DNA of 64,000 nt from Cyanoderma ruficeps (taxonomy: Eukaryota > Chordata > Aves > Passeriformes > Timaliidae): positions 3,376,941-3,440,940 of the forward strand of contig VZDJ01007749.1 of NCBI GenBank assembly GCA_008694505.1, written 5' to 3'. The notes under the pieces were generated by a model. That model had not been told where the DNA came from and ran no database searches. It was given only the letters and a program-made list of their open reading frames with translations. Within the stretch, counting starts at the first letter, position 1; each line of letters opens with the position of its first letter. The translations under genes were made by a program, and so were the position numbers. Of this stretch, positions 12,690-24,637 are shown piece after piece.

Positions 12690-13030
12690 GCAATCTCAAC
12701 TCCAAGAAACTCAGTCCCCTTAGTGTCATTATATTTAGCAAAATAATATTATGCCTCTTGCGAAGCTGAAGAAGTGCCCATCCTGGACCACAAGTCAGCC
12801 GATGCCAACAGGGAACATGCAAATTATGAAAGAGCCCATTAGCTACTCCAGGGAAACGTTAACGCCTTTTATCACTTGCACACAGAAAACCCTAAGCAAA
12901 ATGGCACATTAGTGTGAATGTGGACGGCGGACTGTAACAAGGGCAGAACTCTGAAAGTGTGCTGCACATATTTATTATAATGATGATCAATTGTAGAAGG
13001 CGGGAAAAGTGCATCTTCTTTGAGACAAGA
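12690..13030. promoter_or_regulatory. Candidate conserved non-coding element with perfect octamer site
   Basis: Contains a perfect POU octamer ATGCAAAT at 12817-12824, running directly into TATGAAAG and then CCATTAGC. Downstream are AACGTTAACGCCTTTTATCAC and a TTTATTATAATGATGATCAAT stretch (12970-12990) with several homeodomain-like cores. CpG dinucleotides (AACGTTAACGCC, GGACGGCGGAC) are retained although the window is CpG-poor, which can signal purifying selection. The minus-strand open frame 12430-12822 (130 codons) overlaps only its left edge and is not recognisable. The enhancer call is inference. Confidence 0.3.
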
Positions 13031-15789
13031 TCTGTTTTCCAGTTGAAGACATAGCAGCAGGTTTAGATAAAAACTACATCTGAGAAAAACAGTATAAAGT
13101 AAGATTACTTTACTAAATGCTTCAGTAGATTATCACTACTAATTAGCAAGCTCCCACTTCATCTTGGCCATGTCCTCCATTACAAAAAGTTCCCAGAGGA
13201 AGTAATTTTGTAAGAGAGAACCATGAGGGAGAATATCAGACAGCCAACTCCTGCAAGTGTGCATAATTTATTAACATCCTAGAAGACACCACTGTGCAAA
13301 AACTTTGAAGCTTTCTGTCAAGTCCAGCCACAGGGGAGGAGAATTACATTGGTTGCCATTACAAGCATTCCCTGCTTCTGTCATGACCTATCACCTCCAG
13401 CCAAGATCAGCTCCATTTTTCTATGTGTGGTCTGAAAACAAAGAGAAATATATTCTGTGCTCCAAAAGCTTTCTTAGTGCTCTGAACAAAGCCACAGGAG
13501 GTGTGTGTTGGCAGGGAGAGGACTGGGTCCTGATGCACAGGTATTTTGAAGGCACTTGCCAAGCAAATAGCCAGGCTCAGCACACAGATAGGAGTGTGGT
13601 GTTACATGTATCAGCATCAGGGGTATGAAAGCAAGGTTTTCATGATTTCTCATCTGTAAAAGCCTCTTGGAAGGTTTTTGAAGAAACTAGGATGTGAAGC
13701 ACAGGCTGCCAAATAAGTCCTGCTTGGGAAAATTGCCTGGGGCTTCATACTCAGGTTTTACCTGTGATTTCATATGCAACATTGCACCTTGTTTTGCAAT
13801 TGCTGGGTACATGTTCCCTTCTACTAGGAACTAGTTTCTATTTTAGGACCTGAAAGTCATTGTTTCAATGGTAAAAATGGGAGATGGATTGCTGGAAATG
13901 TACAACAAAAAAAAAGGCAAAGCCACCTGGTTGACATAAGTAGGAAAAACTTTTGCTCTAAAGAAGTTCAAAAAGAGAAAATCCTGCAACACACAGGTGA
14001 TGTAGGTAAAGCTACTGTCAAAATGGTGAGCACATTGTGTCACTTGTTCTTCATTGCTTGGTTGTGATCTCAACCTCCCTCATATCATACTTTTGGATAA
14101 AGGAAGAAAACACCCTGCATGAGTGCTATGTGTGGCAGGTCTGCAGAAAGCACACCTGGATGAGTTACAATTAAGCAGGAAGGAAGTTTCTTTCTTATTC
14201 TTTATTCTTTATAAGTATCAAAAACTTGATTTTTCAATGCCTCTCTGGAAACTAAATGGGCCTTCAAGGAGGACCATCAGACAACTAAAAGGTGTCTTTT
14301 ATTTGTATGTTTTTAATAGCACAAATAAAGAATCTCTGGCAACCTATGACAGGGTGACAAATAGGCAACCATTGCGATTGTTATTAGCCCATCTGTGAAT
14401 ATCCACAGTGGAGTGCTCGGAGGAGAAAAAGCATGAGACAGAAGAGAAAAAAAGTACCCTGTCATAATTTAGATTCATAAACACAGAAAATATGAGCACG
14501 TTTCATTGTAGTGTGTAGCCTCTAGTGCCAGAGACCTTGGCTCATAATAATTTAAACAGCCAACAATATAAGATTTATGGAAATAATTTAGCACATCTTA
14601 AACAAGAAGTCTGGCTTACCCATCTCATATGTGTGTAGACCTAACACTTGAAAAAAACAAAGCCGATAACAAAAGCCCCTGGTATATTTACCAGAATCTT
14701 AAAAGGGTATTACTGGCTTAACTTAGGTCCCAGCCACACTGACTTGCCAATCTTAGTATGAATATTTTATAGGTATACAGCAGCATGTCTGTAGATGGTA
14801 TTTTTCCAGGCCCAATTAGCAAAAACCCATGGAAAGACAAATAGACAGAGCTGTGAATAGAATTTTCAGTGACTCCTGAGTTACCACAAACCCAGGGAAA
14901 ATTAAATTCTAACAAATGAGTGAACAGCACAGTATGTGGTTGTATCGGTGCTCAAGCTGATGCACAAGGGGAAGCTCATGAGGGAACACGCATTTGGAAA
15001 ATCTTGGAGAGAGAAAAAACTTGGTCTAGCTGCTGGGGTAGACCAGAGTTAGTTCTGGGTTTGGGTGCTTTTGTTTGTTTTTTGTACTTAACATAAAGTG
15101 AAAAGTAAAATTAAATTTTCAAAAGTCCTTTCTTGCTCAGGAAAACAGAAGATTTCCAAAATCTCAAATGCACACACTCATCTCACATAAAATAACACCT
15201 GGAAGGAAACTAGTTTATGAATTCAGTGACATTGCTTTAGATCTAATCTGAGCTTTTCCATAATACTGGCCCCTACATTTCAACCAGTTGCTCCTTTTTT
15301 AAGCCCCATCTCCTCTGTTTAAAACAGAACTTCAAGAGAGACATCCAGTTGTAACCTGAAGGGGAAGGATTTGATGTTACACTTTGTTTCAACATTTCAT
15401 TACCCCTTCCCCTGGACAGAAATCTGTGTTTCATGTTGGGATTTGTCACTTTGCACATACAGGTCCTTTTCCTACCTCACTCTGTTGGATTAACATCCAT
15501 AACTGGTGCCAGAAGGAGAAAAACAGGACATGAAGTCACCCAAAGACACTTTGATCTTTTCCGAAAGAGGCCAAGGGCTTCAATTCTCTCACAATAAAGC
15601 ATTTTCATCAGCTATTAAATAACTTTTCAGGCTTTTCTTCATTACAGTACAGGCCAGGTGAAGGGAATGGATGACTAAATATGACCTTCAGGTGAGAGCA
15701 TTCAACCAGGAAATGGGTTATTGAGGTTCTGCTTCAAAGAATATTCAATAGTCATACACAGAGCAAAATAGCTTCCAGAGAAGAAGTTT

Positions 15790-15845
15790 AGAGAGAGAGA
15801 GAGAGAGAGACAGAGAGACAGAGAGAGAGAGAGAGAGAGGGAGAG
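15790..15845. repeat. (GA)n microsatellite, interrupted
   Basis: GA repeat with two C interruptions (GACAGAGAGACAGAGAG pattern). The 62-codon minus-strand open frame over it (15702-15890) is a Leu-Ser run produced by the repeat, not a gene. Confidence 0.95.
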
Positions 15846-16624
15846 TGCCTGGCCAGCTGAGATTATCAGAAAAATGGATTTAGAGGTCACTTGAACTTCT
15901 AATGCCTGGTATTTTCATCTGCTGCCTCCCCAGTAAAAATTTGTTCGTTTTTGCATAAGCCCAACTTTTTATTTATGTTCTGCATTATTTTCACTCTTAC
16001 ACCTCTCTGGAACCTCATTTTTGACCTGCCTGTGTGTATATAAAAAGCTTGAGTCTGGAGATCATTTGGATCCCTGCTATATTGTATGAGCTGAGGCCAC
16101 ACTTTTCAATAATGCATGAAGCTGCAGCACTTGCTCCTGTGCTCAGAAATGCAAAAAGGATGTTTTCTAATGGCTTGCAATGTGACAGAGACAAGTAAAA
16201 AGCGATTCAGTAAATATCAGCCTATCTCACAACAGAAGTTCACCTTTCTATAAGGATTCAGATGCAAATAAAAAGTTACATCCAAGTCCCACTCATGTAA
16301 ATTTAGGTTAGGTACTATGCTCTGAATTTCATGCAGCACTTTTTAACACAGTCAGATGTCCTTATACATAGTGCACCAGCTCTTACCCAGAATTCATTTA
16401 ATAAATTTAAGGGTCTGACTAGACAGATGTAGTATGGGAGGATAATCTAGCATGTGGATTTATAGTGCAATAGCCACTCCAGAATTCCTGTGCACATCTT
16501 ATCCAGCAATACAATAGGTCATAGTCTACTCTTCCTGAGCTTGGCTTGCTAGTGGGATACATTGAATTTCTCACACTGCTGCAATAAGTTGATGCCAAAT
16601 AAAGGCAGTCAGTTCCAGGATGTC
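15846..16624. other. Non-coding DNA, nothing recognised
   Basis: AT-rich unique sequence between the GA microsatellite and the LTR. Open frames are under 70 codons. No motif cluster or repeat stood out. Confidence 0.6.
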
Positions 16625-17159
16625 TGTCCTGGTTCTGGCCATGATAGGGTTAATTTTTTGCAGTAGTCAGAAGGGGGCATGACTAGGACATGGAAGTTAT
16701 TCTATACCACCTCACCTCCTTGCCAGGGGTGGGGAAAGGGACTTTCTTCCAGGGAGAAGGAGTTCCTTCTGGCTGAGTAAGAGCGGTGCTGGTCCTGAGC
16801 CAGAGTGAGTGGTTGGGTGGTGCCAGTGCCAGGCCTGTGGGACTGGTAAGGATGGTGTGGCTGTGGTCAGGTCAAGCTCCTGGTGAGCATTTTTGCACAC
16901 GTGAAACACTTTCTCTCTTATCCACTTTTGTTATTAATATTGTTGCTGTTACTGTTTATTTCCTTATCTTATTGCTGTGTCCAGTAAATTGTTCTTACCT
17001 CAATCTGTGATCTTTGCCTTTTGTGCCTTCAATTCTCCTCTCCAGCTCAGCACAGAGGGACAGAAAGAGGGAAAGGGGAAGCATGCAACCAGCAGTGTGG
17101 TTTGGAGAGCCTAAATGGGGGAGCACTAAACTGGGGAGTACCATTCCTGAACCACAACA
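16625..17159 (+). mobile_element. ERVL-type solo LTR
   Basis: The left end, TGTCCTGGTTCTGGCC followed by ATAGGGTTAATTTTTTGC, is the start of a widespread avian ERVL LTR. Further in are an AGTAGTCAGAAGG-type segment, a TTGTTATTAATATTGTTGCTG stretch and TCAATCTGTGATCTTTGCC, the usual 3' part of this LTR family. It ends near GAACCACAACA at 17149-17159, which corresponds to the family's imperfect terminal inverted repeat of the TGTCCTGGTT start. No gag/pol/env remnant, primer binding site or partner LTR lies on either side, so it is a solo LTR left by recombination. The flanking five bases do not clearly match, so no target-site duplication is claimed. The length of about 535 bases suits the family. 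It is divergent from the second copy at 31.1 kb, which lies in the opposite orientation. Confidence 0.8.
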
Positions 17160-18089
17160 TCTAAACACTTCCACATGGATATGTCCTAAACATCAGTTTC
17201 AGAGGCAGGATATAGAACCCAGGGCACATCACTGCACCCCTCTAGAGGCTGGTCAGAGGAACTTGAAGAACTTGCCACTTCTCCATGCCAGAATGGTTTC
17301 TGTAGCTAATGGAAAGCTCTGGTTCCTCCGTCCCGCTGTCCCTGGTTCAAGTCTCTTGAATGAACACTGTACCCCATGCTAATGGCACGTGGTACATAAG
17401 GAACAAAAATCACTCTCAATAAAATGTATGATGACAGCATAAGCTTTGTAACAGAAAAAGCAGATGGGCTGTGAAACATGTAGCTAAGCTGAACTGTCTT
17501 TCCTGATCAGGGAGTTTCCTGGGAATTTTGGTCAAGATTATTGTAAACAGCAAAAAGTTGGTACCTTGGTTTCCTTAGGTGGGTATCAATCCTTTAGGGC
17601 TTACCTAGAGTCTTGAAACAGGAGTTAAATATATCTGGTTAACTCTAAGATCAGATCAGTTTTTCACATAAAGAATTTAATTTTTCTATATAGAGGACAA
17701 ATTTGCAAGTAAAATCAGCTGTCCAAATTTTTTTTTGTTCTGAAGTTGCTAATATTGTGATTATTTAATAATTGATTTTGTAATAAGGGCAGGGAGGGAC
17801 AGAGAGATGACAGGACCAACCCAAAAACCATCCATGCCTTTTTTCCAGATGGCAAAAATATTCAGGAAGGAAGAATTTGTGTGGGATCGCAGCAATTCAT
17901 TTTTATTGGTTTTGTGTAATCCACTGCACACTGGGCACACATTCAACCTCAGCTCTCCTTGTAAAAGATATTTCTGCAGAACCTTCTGAAGTGCAGAAAC
18001 TCACACCTAGCTTGAACTGTCATGTTTTCCCGAACCAAGATCTCTGATGGAAACATGAAGATTCTAACAGTAAGAACGTGCTGGTTGTC

Positions 18090-18270
18090 CTGTTGCTAAA
18101 TGAGTTCAGTACACATGCATCATAATGAAAGTAATTTGATTTAATGCAGCATTAATGCAGACACGAAAGGTACAGGGGAATCTATTGTCATTAAGTGATT
18201 CATTGATTTCCCACCAAGGTGTTAGCATTTTAATTTATTTAAATTTTTTGTTGCACGTTAAATGAGCGAA
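18090..18270. promoter_or_regulatory. Candidate conserved element: homeodomain-site cluster
   Basis: A dense run of TAAT cores: CATAATGAAAGTAATTTG near 18121, then a 9-bp direct repeat TTAATGCAG at 18141-18149 and 18152-18160. The two copies start 11 bp apart, roughly one helical turn. Further right are CATTAAGTGATTCATTGATT and a GTTAAATGAGCG stretch. Phased homeodomain-type sites of this kind occur in enhancers bound by cooperating factors. There is no coding frame; the function is inferred and untested. Confidence 0.27.
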
Positions 18271-21200
18271 GTAAATATGCATGTTATGTTTTGCTCAACT
18301 CCTACTGCTCACAGGAGCAGTGTCAGCAATATGCTCTGCTTGCATTTGGCCCATCACAGCAACCTCTCTAGAGTAAAAGTCAAACACAGCACTCAAAGTC
18401 AAGGGCTGAAAAGTCAGATGACTCAATTCACACTGAGCTCTTTACAAATGCTTCAGGGCTTAGCAGTGCTGAGCACCCACCAATAAAAAAAAGCCAAAAC
18501 ACTTCAAAGGATAGGACCCCAGAGGTGAAATTTCCTTTTCAATGCCATGGCTTTGCAAAATGCTGCATCTTCATCCCACATGAGATAATGATACACACCC
18601 CATTTCTTTAGCAAAATTTACATCTGGCATTGCTTCAATGCACATTTCTTAACAGAGCTCACCTTGCTACTGCTTAAAACTACTTCATGCATAGGAGTAC
18701 TCAGCTTGCTCTTTGTGTCATTTGCAAAATTTGCAATTATTTTACAGTTTCTCCAGATGTCTGATGCAAGGTTACGTAGCAAGAAGTTTCTGGAAAATTC
18801 TGTGTAATAACATTCCCTTTGAGCAATATCTTGTTACCTCAAAGTGCTAAATTTACTTAATATGGCCAATATTGTGTAGTGCTTTGTCATACATATCATA
18901 CTGGATAAAATAAAATACCTCAAACCCATCTTAAAATGTAGTGGATCAATACAGTAATTTTGTGACCTTATAGAATCTATGACTAAGACTTACACTGAGT
19001 CAAGTGCAATGTCATTTGAATCTGCTCAATCTGTATTTTCACAGTTAGGCAAGGAAAAGAAAAGTATCAAAGATAGGCGGGCAAAGGAAAAATAAATATC
19101 ACTTTGGGGTCAGATAATGGAAATACCATGAGAAAAAGTGCCTGGTAAGGATGTAATTTATAGGATGCTGGTGAGGGCTCTCAGACATGGTGTGAAGAAG
19201 GACTGTGACCTCCAGTCTGCCCAGCTCAAAAATGGGAAGGCCCAGGGAATGTCACAGCCCAGCCACTGGGCCAGCTTTACATTTGCTCTCCATCTCAATC
19301 AATACACAATTATTTTATGATAAATTCAACTGCTTTAGGAGGAGGGAGGGAGGGCTGAAATATGCCTGGCAGTCTGGCAGAAGGAGTGTGTCACTGATCA
19401 AAGTGTCCCAAATCGAGCAGAGTTTAGAACATGGGTCTACCAGATGAATGTCTCTGCTAATACCAGGGAGAAGCAAAGCTCCTTGGTTTCTACATCTTGT
19501 GAACTCAACAGCAAGATGCAATGGGCCACCATTTTTCATTTTCATTTAATTTTTCATTTTATTAAACTATTTACCAACATCCTTCCTCATCCCTATCAAC
19601 AACTTCAGTAGTTGAAACCCATTTTTTGCCTAAGCAGCTGTTCTCTTCAATCAAAATGAAACAGAACACACACACTCCCGCAGCAATGGACTTTTTTTTT
19701 GTTTGGTCTTCCAAGTAAGTCCCTCAAATAAATGTGCTGATGCAGCTGTGATGAGAGCCAGAAGGATGAAGGCAGGAATGAATGGAGATGATGAAAATCA
19801 AACAGCCTTTGCCACTAGAGACGCCACAGAGGGAAGCCTTCATGCCTGGCAAAGTTGTCAGGAGATCAGAAGGGGCTTTTTAGTGACAACTGATTGTTTC
19901 AGGGCTTTTGTTTTCTACACTTGCTAAATTGTATATCTTCACTTAGCTCAAAATTTGAGGAATGGTGCCAATGAGGGTGAAGGAAACAGAAGATTAACAA
20001 GGCAGATTTGCACTTGTGAAAGTCAAACAGCAATTTTTATAATGATGAATGCTCAATCTCCTCAGTTCTTTCTTAATAGGACCATGAAACAAATTTACTA
20101 TGATCTATTACAAAATCATCAGGCAAAGCTTCCACACAACCAAGGCCAATTTCAACATTGCTTTTGCAGGCAATTTCACCCGGAGGTGAAAAATTCCTGG
20201 AACAGCTTATCCAATATTATGCAAAAAGTATGTTGTATTTACCAAGAGCCAATTTTGAGTCTATCACCATAGCATCTAAGCAAACAAGATCAGAGCCTTG
20301 CAATTATAATAAGGATGAATTGGTTTTGTCTCCCCTCTGCAAGCCCTGGGTTTTACAATGGCCTTCAACAAAATAACATTTTAATTCAATGCCATTTTAA
20401 TTTTAAATATGGAATAATCCTTTCTTTGCCATAAGAATGAAGGATTAGGACATACACTTTGCTTGTGCATTGATACAACACTAAAGACTATGTAATAAAT
20501 CTTTATTTTCAGCCTCTGTAGCCATGTTCAGTTTTTCTACTGTGTGGTCAGGATGTACCAAAAAGAAAGATCATCTATTGTTAACAGCAATATTACAGTG
20601 TAGTGTAGAAGGGAAATAGTTCTAGTGTTAAAGAAGGAACAGACTGTGATTTTGGCTGAGATTCTGTGACTAATTTTATGAAACGATACCTGGTAGGTGT
20701 GTCCAGGCCTGTGGAGATACTCAATTGAGCTATGTTTTACTGGATTCACAGTCCTGGGCAATTCAGTCACACCAGGATTTTTCTGTCGTGATCAAGAAGG
20801 CAGTGTCTGGTACCTGTGGAGTAGTAGCTACACACAGGCTGCTGAAAGCAGTGATGATGACTGCATGCATGACTGATCCATGGTGGAATTCTGCCACAGC
20901 AGCCACTCAAAGTGTGAGCCATCCATCCTCCTTAATCTCCCTGTATGCACTTCCCTCTTCTGGATTCTACCATTCATATTTATGCGGCATTTTGGAATTG
21001 CTTTATTTTCATCCATCCTATGCAGTTACTTGGAGGAACTTGCTGCGCTGCTACCAAATTGAAAATAAAGCCAGGATATTGGATCACAGCCTGCATGATC
21101 CAACAGACGTTGCAATTCAGAGAAAGCTCTGTTGGATCAGATTGACAGACGAGGCAGAATCTGAACACTAATAAAATGTTTCCAAGATGAGCCAGTTGGA

Positions 21201-21390
21201 TTTGGAGGCATATAACCCACAACACTGCTTACAACCTTTTCAAGCATCTCCATCTGCTGATCAGAGGCAGAGAGCAGTTGCATGAGATGCTACTCCAAAG
21301 TTAAAATCATTCTTGTGCCATGCTTAGGTGTGCACAGTGCTGTGTGGGTGCACATTGCACATAGAATCAGGCCTCTTTAATGTCATTAAG

Positions 21391-21412
21391 TAATGTTTCA
21401 TTAATGTTTCAT
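21391..21412. repeat. Perfect tandem 11-mer (two copies)
   Basis: TAATGTTTCAT occurs twice with no gap (21391-21401, 21402-21412), preceded by a related TAATGTCATTAAG. Either a small slippage duplication or paired homeodomain/POU-like sites. Confidence 0.9.
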
Positions 21413-22853
21413 TGGCAATATGCAATGCTCTTAATAGGTTTGACAAATTACATCTTAATTTCTGTCTCAGATTAAAAACACAAGAGTGATCTCTCTAGAA
21501 GTACAAACCTCTGGAATTGAAAGGAACTTGCAAGAAATAGCAATACAAGGCTTCTCTTCAGCATAAATCCTCTCCATTTTCCTGTTTAGCTCCTGCATCA
21601 CCACGAATTACTAAATCACAACGTGAGATAAGCAGCAATTCATTGTCACAATTGCACATGGAAGGAAAACCCAAGGTCCAACTGATAAGAAGGTTCAGAC
21701 CAATAGCAGACAAGAGACTAAATGGAAAACCCTTGTCAGAATAACACTCTCCTTAGAATTAATGGAATAACATCCTGAAAGCATGATAGTCTTGGCCATC
21801 TCAGGCTGGCTATTAAAGAAAATCTCTTGGAGAACAAGTCACCAGAATGGTTATATTCTCCATTTATCTGTAACTGCAGGTCAGAGATGTTCACAACTGC
21901 TTCTCAAATGGGAAAAAAATGAGCTTCCAGAAGCTCTAAACCAGAAGGTTGCAATTTTTGTTCCAGCCACTGTTTGAGACAGTGAGGCCATCAAATACAC
22001 CCAACAAGGGAACTGAAGCACTGTTAAGCAGTACAAAATGTTAGTCAACATGAGGAGAGCAGCAAGACCTGTAAAATGCAGGGGAGTAGGACTGGCTCAC
22101 CCACACAAATGCAGCAATAAAGCCAGAGAAGTCATGCATTTCTCTGAACTACAGTCAGATAGCTCTAATAATAGCAGATAATCTGTAATATTGTCAGTTC
22201 ATAGAAAGAGAGAATTTTTGGCCAAATAATTCTCTTCACTTCAACGAGCTCATTGTTCATGAAAACTTCTCAGTTACTTTAAAAAAATGAAAGCAGACAC
22301 AGGAGAAAGCTACTTGAATCCTGGATAGAGTAAAATATTCAAGTGGTTTAAAAATGAGCAGAGAGCAGAATTTTAAAGAAGCTGATGATTGCTTCAGCAA
22401 GTTACATGCAAGTGAAAGTACATCACAAATGGGACAGGTCAGCCTTTTTGAAGGAAATGGATATTGCTTTTTAAAAGCATATCAAAGACCTTTTGCAGGC
22501 GGTCAGTATTTGTCTGTTGCAAGATGTCTGTCTGCAGGCACTCAGATCCCCTACAAGAGGTGCCTGCAGGTTTTGCAGCCACACTGAGGGGAAGAATTCC
22601 AGAGTTAAGGAGGGCAGGAGTGACTTTCTGGAAGAGGGACATGGGAGATGTAAGCTGACATTTTGCAGGAGAACCAAATCTCAGAGCCTCCCTGCTGATT
22701 TTCTGGCTGGTTAGAAACAATGCTGGTGGGACAAAATGCCCACTGATTTAATAGAGCTTTTTGGGAAAGTGCCCACTGATACCTACACAAAAGTCAGGGT
22801 ATGCAGAACCAGTATCTGAAGAGTATCATCTCCAAGGGCAGTGATACAGGTAC

Positions 22854-22879
22854 AAAACAAACAAACACAAACAAACANN
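22854..22879. repeat. (ACAA)n simple repeat ending in two N
   Basis: AAAC/ACAA units run up to two ambiguous bases at 22878-22879. The Ns show that the assembler could not resolve the repeat edge, so its true length is uncertain. Confidence 0.9.
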
Positions 22880-23647
22880 TCCCTCTCCAAGGCCAACCTC
22901 CATGCACAGGTTTACCAGCTAAATTCTTGTTAGGTGATCAGCACCATGCTAAGACTGGCCCTTGTTTCTTACCAGGCAAAGGGGCTGTTTTTCTTGCCTC
23001 CCACTTTCTAAGAAATTTAAAAAAAAAAAAAAAATAAAAGTGTAGGAAATGTCCTATCCATTCTATGCTCGGTGTGGAAGAATGATACAGATCTTTCTCT
23101 CCAGAAATGCTTTCTAGCATTGATACTTCCAAATCATGCTTTGAAATAGAAACATAAGCAATCAAATATTTGTTAAAAAAATTCCTTCTTTTCCATTGAC
23201 AGATGAGGAGCTACACAGAAGTAGTGATATTGAAATTTCACTTTCTTAGCATTTTATCTTTCATTCCTTTCAATGAAAAGGAACAAAGCAATCAAATATT
23301 CTCTGCAGTTCTTGTAAACTCAGCATCTAACCAAGATACCAGCATGCAAACCAGGACTGACGGGAAAAAAAAGCAAAACTCACTTGTCTTATTTCACTGG
23401 GGAAATAAATGATGAAATAGAACACAAAATAGATGATTAAAAGTAATTATACTTACATAGCACAATGCTTAAAGATACCCATTTTTCCCTGCTAAAAACC
23501 CAGAAACTAGATTTTCAAAATGCTTGTACAGTTGATATTTGATAATGTCATGCTATTGAGTATGAAAGAAGACCTTTATCATAAATATATTTTTTTTATC
23601 TTGAGAGAATTCCAAATGAAGTAAACAGGCAAAGACAGGCAGATGAA
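22880..23647. other. Non-coding DNA with A16 tract
   Basis: Holds a 16-base A run at 23019-23034 followed by TAAAAG, and otherwise AT-rich unique sequence. The A run could be the tail of a processed insertion, but no cDNA-like sequence or target duplication is visible upstream. No gene recognised. Confidence 0.55.
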
Positions 23648-23769
23648 TGGGATGAGATCCTGAGCATCCTAGTCTAGTGGAAGGTGTCCTGTTGAGGGGT
23701 ACTTGGAACGAGATGATCTCTAAGGTCCCTTCCAACGCAGACCATTTTATGATTCTGTGATTTTATGAA
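23648..23769 (+). mobile_element. CR1 LINE 3' end, copy 1 of a tandem pair
   Basis: Reads as the 3' untranslated end of CR1: GATGAGATCCTGAGCATCC, CTAGTCTAGTGGAAGGTGTC, then GGAACGAGATGATCTCTAAG, GTCCCTTCCAAC and a tail GATTCTGTGATTTTATGAA. All features are in the expected order and sense. The copy is severely 5' truncated, as most CR1 copies are, and carries no coding sequence. A second CR1 end follows about 30 bases later. Confidence 0.88.
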
Positions 23770-23799
23770 TAGAAGGTGAGAATATGAACCATTCACTTA

Positions 23800-23860
23800 A
23801 GAGTTGGACTCAATGATCCTTTTGGGTCCCTTCCAACTCAGAATATTCTGTGATTCTGTG
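23800..23860 (+). mobile_element. CR1 LINE 3' end, copy 2 of a tandem pair
   Basis: AGAGTTGGACTCAATGATCC, then GGGTCCCTTCCAACTCAGAA and TATTCTGTGATTCTGTG form a complete CR1 3' terminus from a different subfamily than the copy just upstream: the wording is GGACTCAATGATCC here against GGAACGAGATGATC there. It is followed by GA-rich low-complexity DNA (23861-23930). Two extreme 5' truncations next to each other suggest that the second insertion used the CR1 tail repeats as its target. Confidence 0.8.
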
Positions 23861-24597
23861 AGAAGAGGAGGGAGACAGAGAGAGAAGGAAAGACAGGGAT
23901 GGAGTGAAAGAGAAGGAATGAAGGAGGACACAAGGAGGGCTAAGCTAGCCAGCTAGCTTCAGTAAAGTCAAATAACCCTGAATTAAGTACTAAGCAGTAA
24001 TAGCAAGTGCATATGGGGATCTGGATGTATTAATGTATGTTTGGAACAGAAATAGAAAGAACAAAATAGATCATATTTCAAGGAAGGAGAGAATGGGAGA
24101 ATGAGGAGAGAAGAGCCAGGAAGTAATATAGTATTTTTTCCCATTACTATAGGACCAAATCTAGAGGCTGTATATCAGCGAAGGAGGCAGTTAGAATATT
24201 ACAGGATGGATATAAAATCTGTAAAATATATGCAGCATTATTCAAAATGTATTTCAAGCAGAATAGTAACTGCGTATCTCCTGGCTCTGGCTGTAATACC
24301 AGGGTTTAGACAAAGCATGCTGGGGAGCTAACCAAAAGGAAATGGAGAGATGCCCAGCATGTTTCAAGGACTAACAGGAATGTCATCAGCAAATAACAAT
24401 AATAAAGGCCAACAGATGATGCCACAGTAAGGCTATTTACAACCATTGTCACATCCCAAGAATGCCCAAATATGATTCAGTCTCATGGTTTTCCAAATTT
24501 TCCAGACCTGCTCCATATAACAACCCTACCTTCTCTCAAGCCTTCTTTCCTCCACACCATCCTCTCTTCAGCTTTCCCAAAATTTGATTTCATTAGG

Positions 24598-24637
24598 AAA
24601 AAACAAACAAACAAACAAACAAACAAACAAACAAAAA
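24598..24637. repeat. (AAAC)n microsatellite
   Basis: About nine perfect AAAC units. Repeats of this type often grow from A-rich tails, but no retroposed body is recognisable next to it. Confidence 0.95.

Larger units (their letters stand above)
9509..15789. other. Non-coding DNA with two candidate regulatory blocks
   Basis: No gene recognised. It contains the longest open frame of the window (10801-11304, 167 codons, +), which is overlapped by minus-strand open frames of 95, 84 and 80 codons. The translation is low in recognisable structure, with no signal peptide, domain or repeat, and the region is locally GC-richer, which lengthens chance frames. Candidate conserved blocks at 10380-10600 and 12690-13030 are listed separately. 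No CR1 or LTR signature was found. Confidence 0.55.
17160..22853. other. Non-coding DNA with regulatory-looking TAAT cluster
   Basis: No gene recognised. The most protein-like open frame, 20725-21171 (148 codons, +), is overlapped by other frames on both strands and has no known domain. Contents of note: the TAAT cluster at 18090-18270 (separate entry), an AT-rich low-repeat segment at 20030-20250, and a perfect tandem 11-mer at 21391-21412. No CR1 or LTR pieces were seen. Confidence 0.55.

Noticed and set aside
12430..12822. 130-codon open frame (-)
   Set aside because: No recognisable protein features; its 5' end sits in the candidate regulatory block.
15702..15890. Leu/Ser-repeat peptide (-)
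   Set aside because: Direct translation of the GA microsatellite.
17280..17360. tRNA-like GGTTCAAGTC string
   Set aside because: No cloverleaf arms or A-box at the right distance.
20725..21171. 148-codon open frame (+)
   Set aside because: Overlapped by several other frames on both strands, with no known domain and no exon-like borders.
23019..23034. Processed pseudogene tail (A16)
   Set aside because: No cDNA-like body or target-site duplication is visible upstream.
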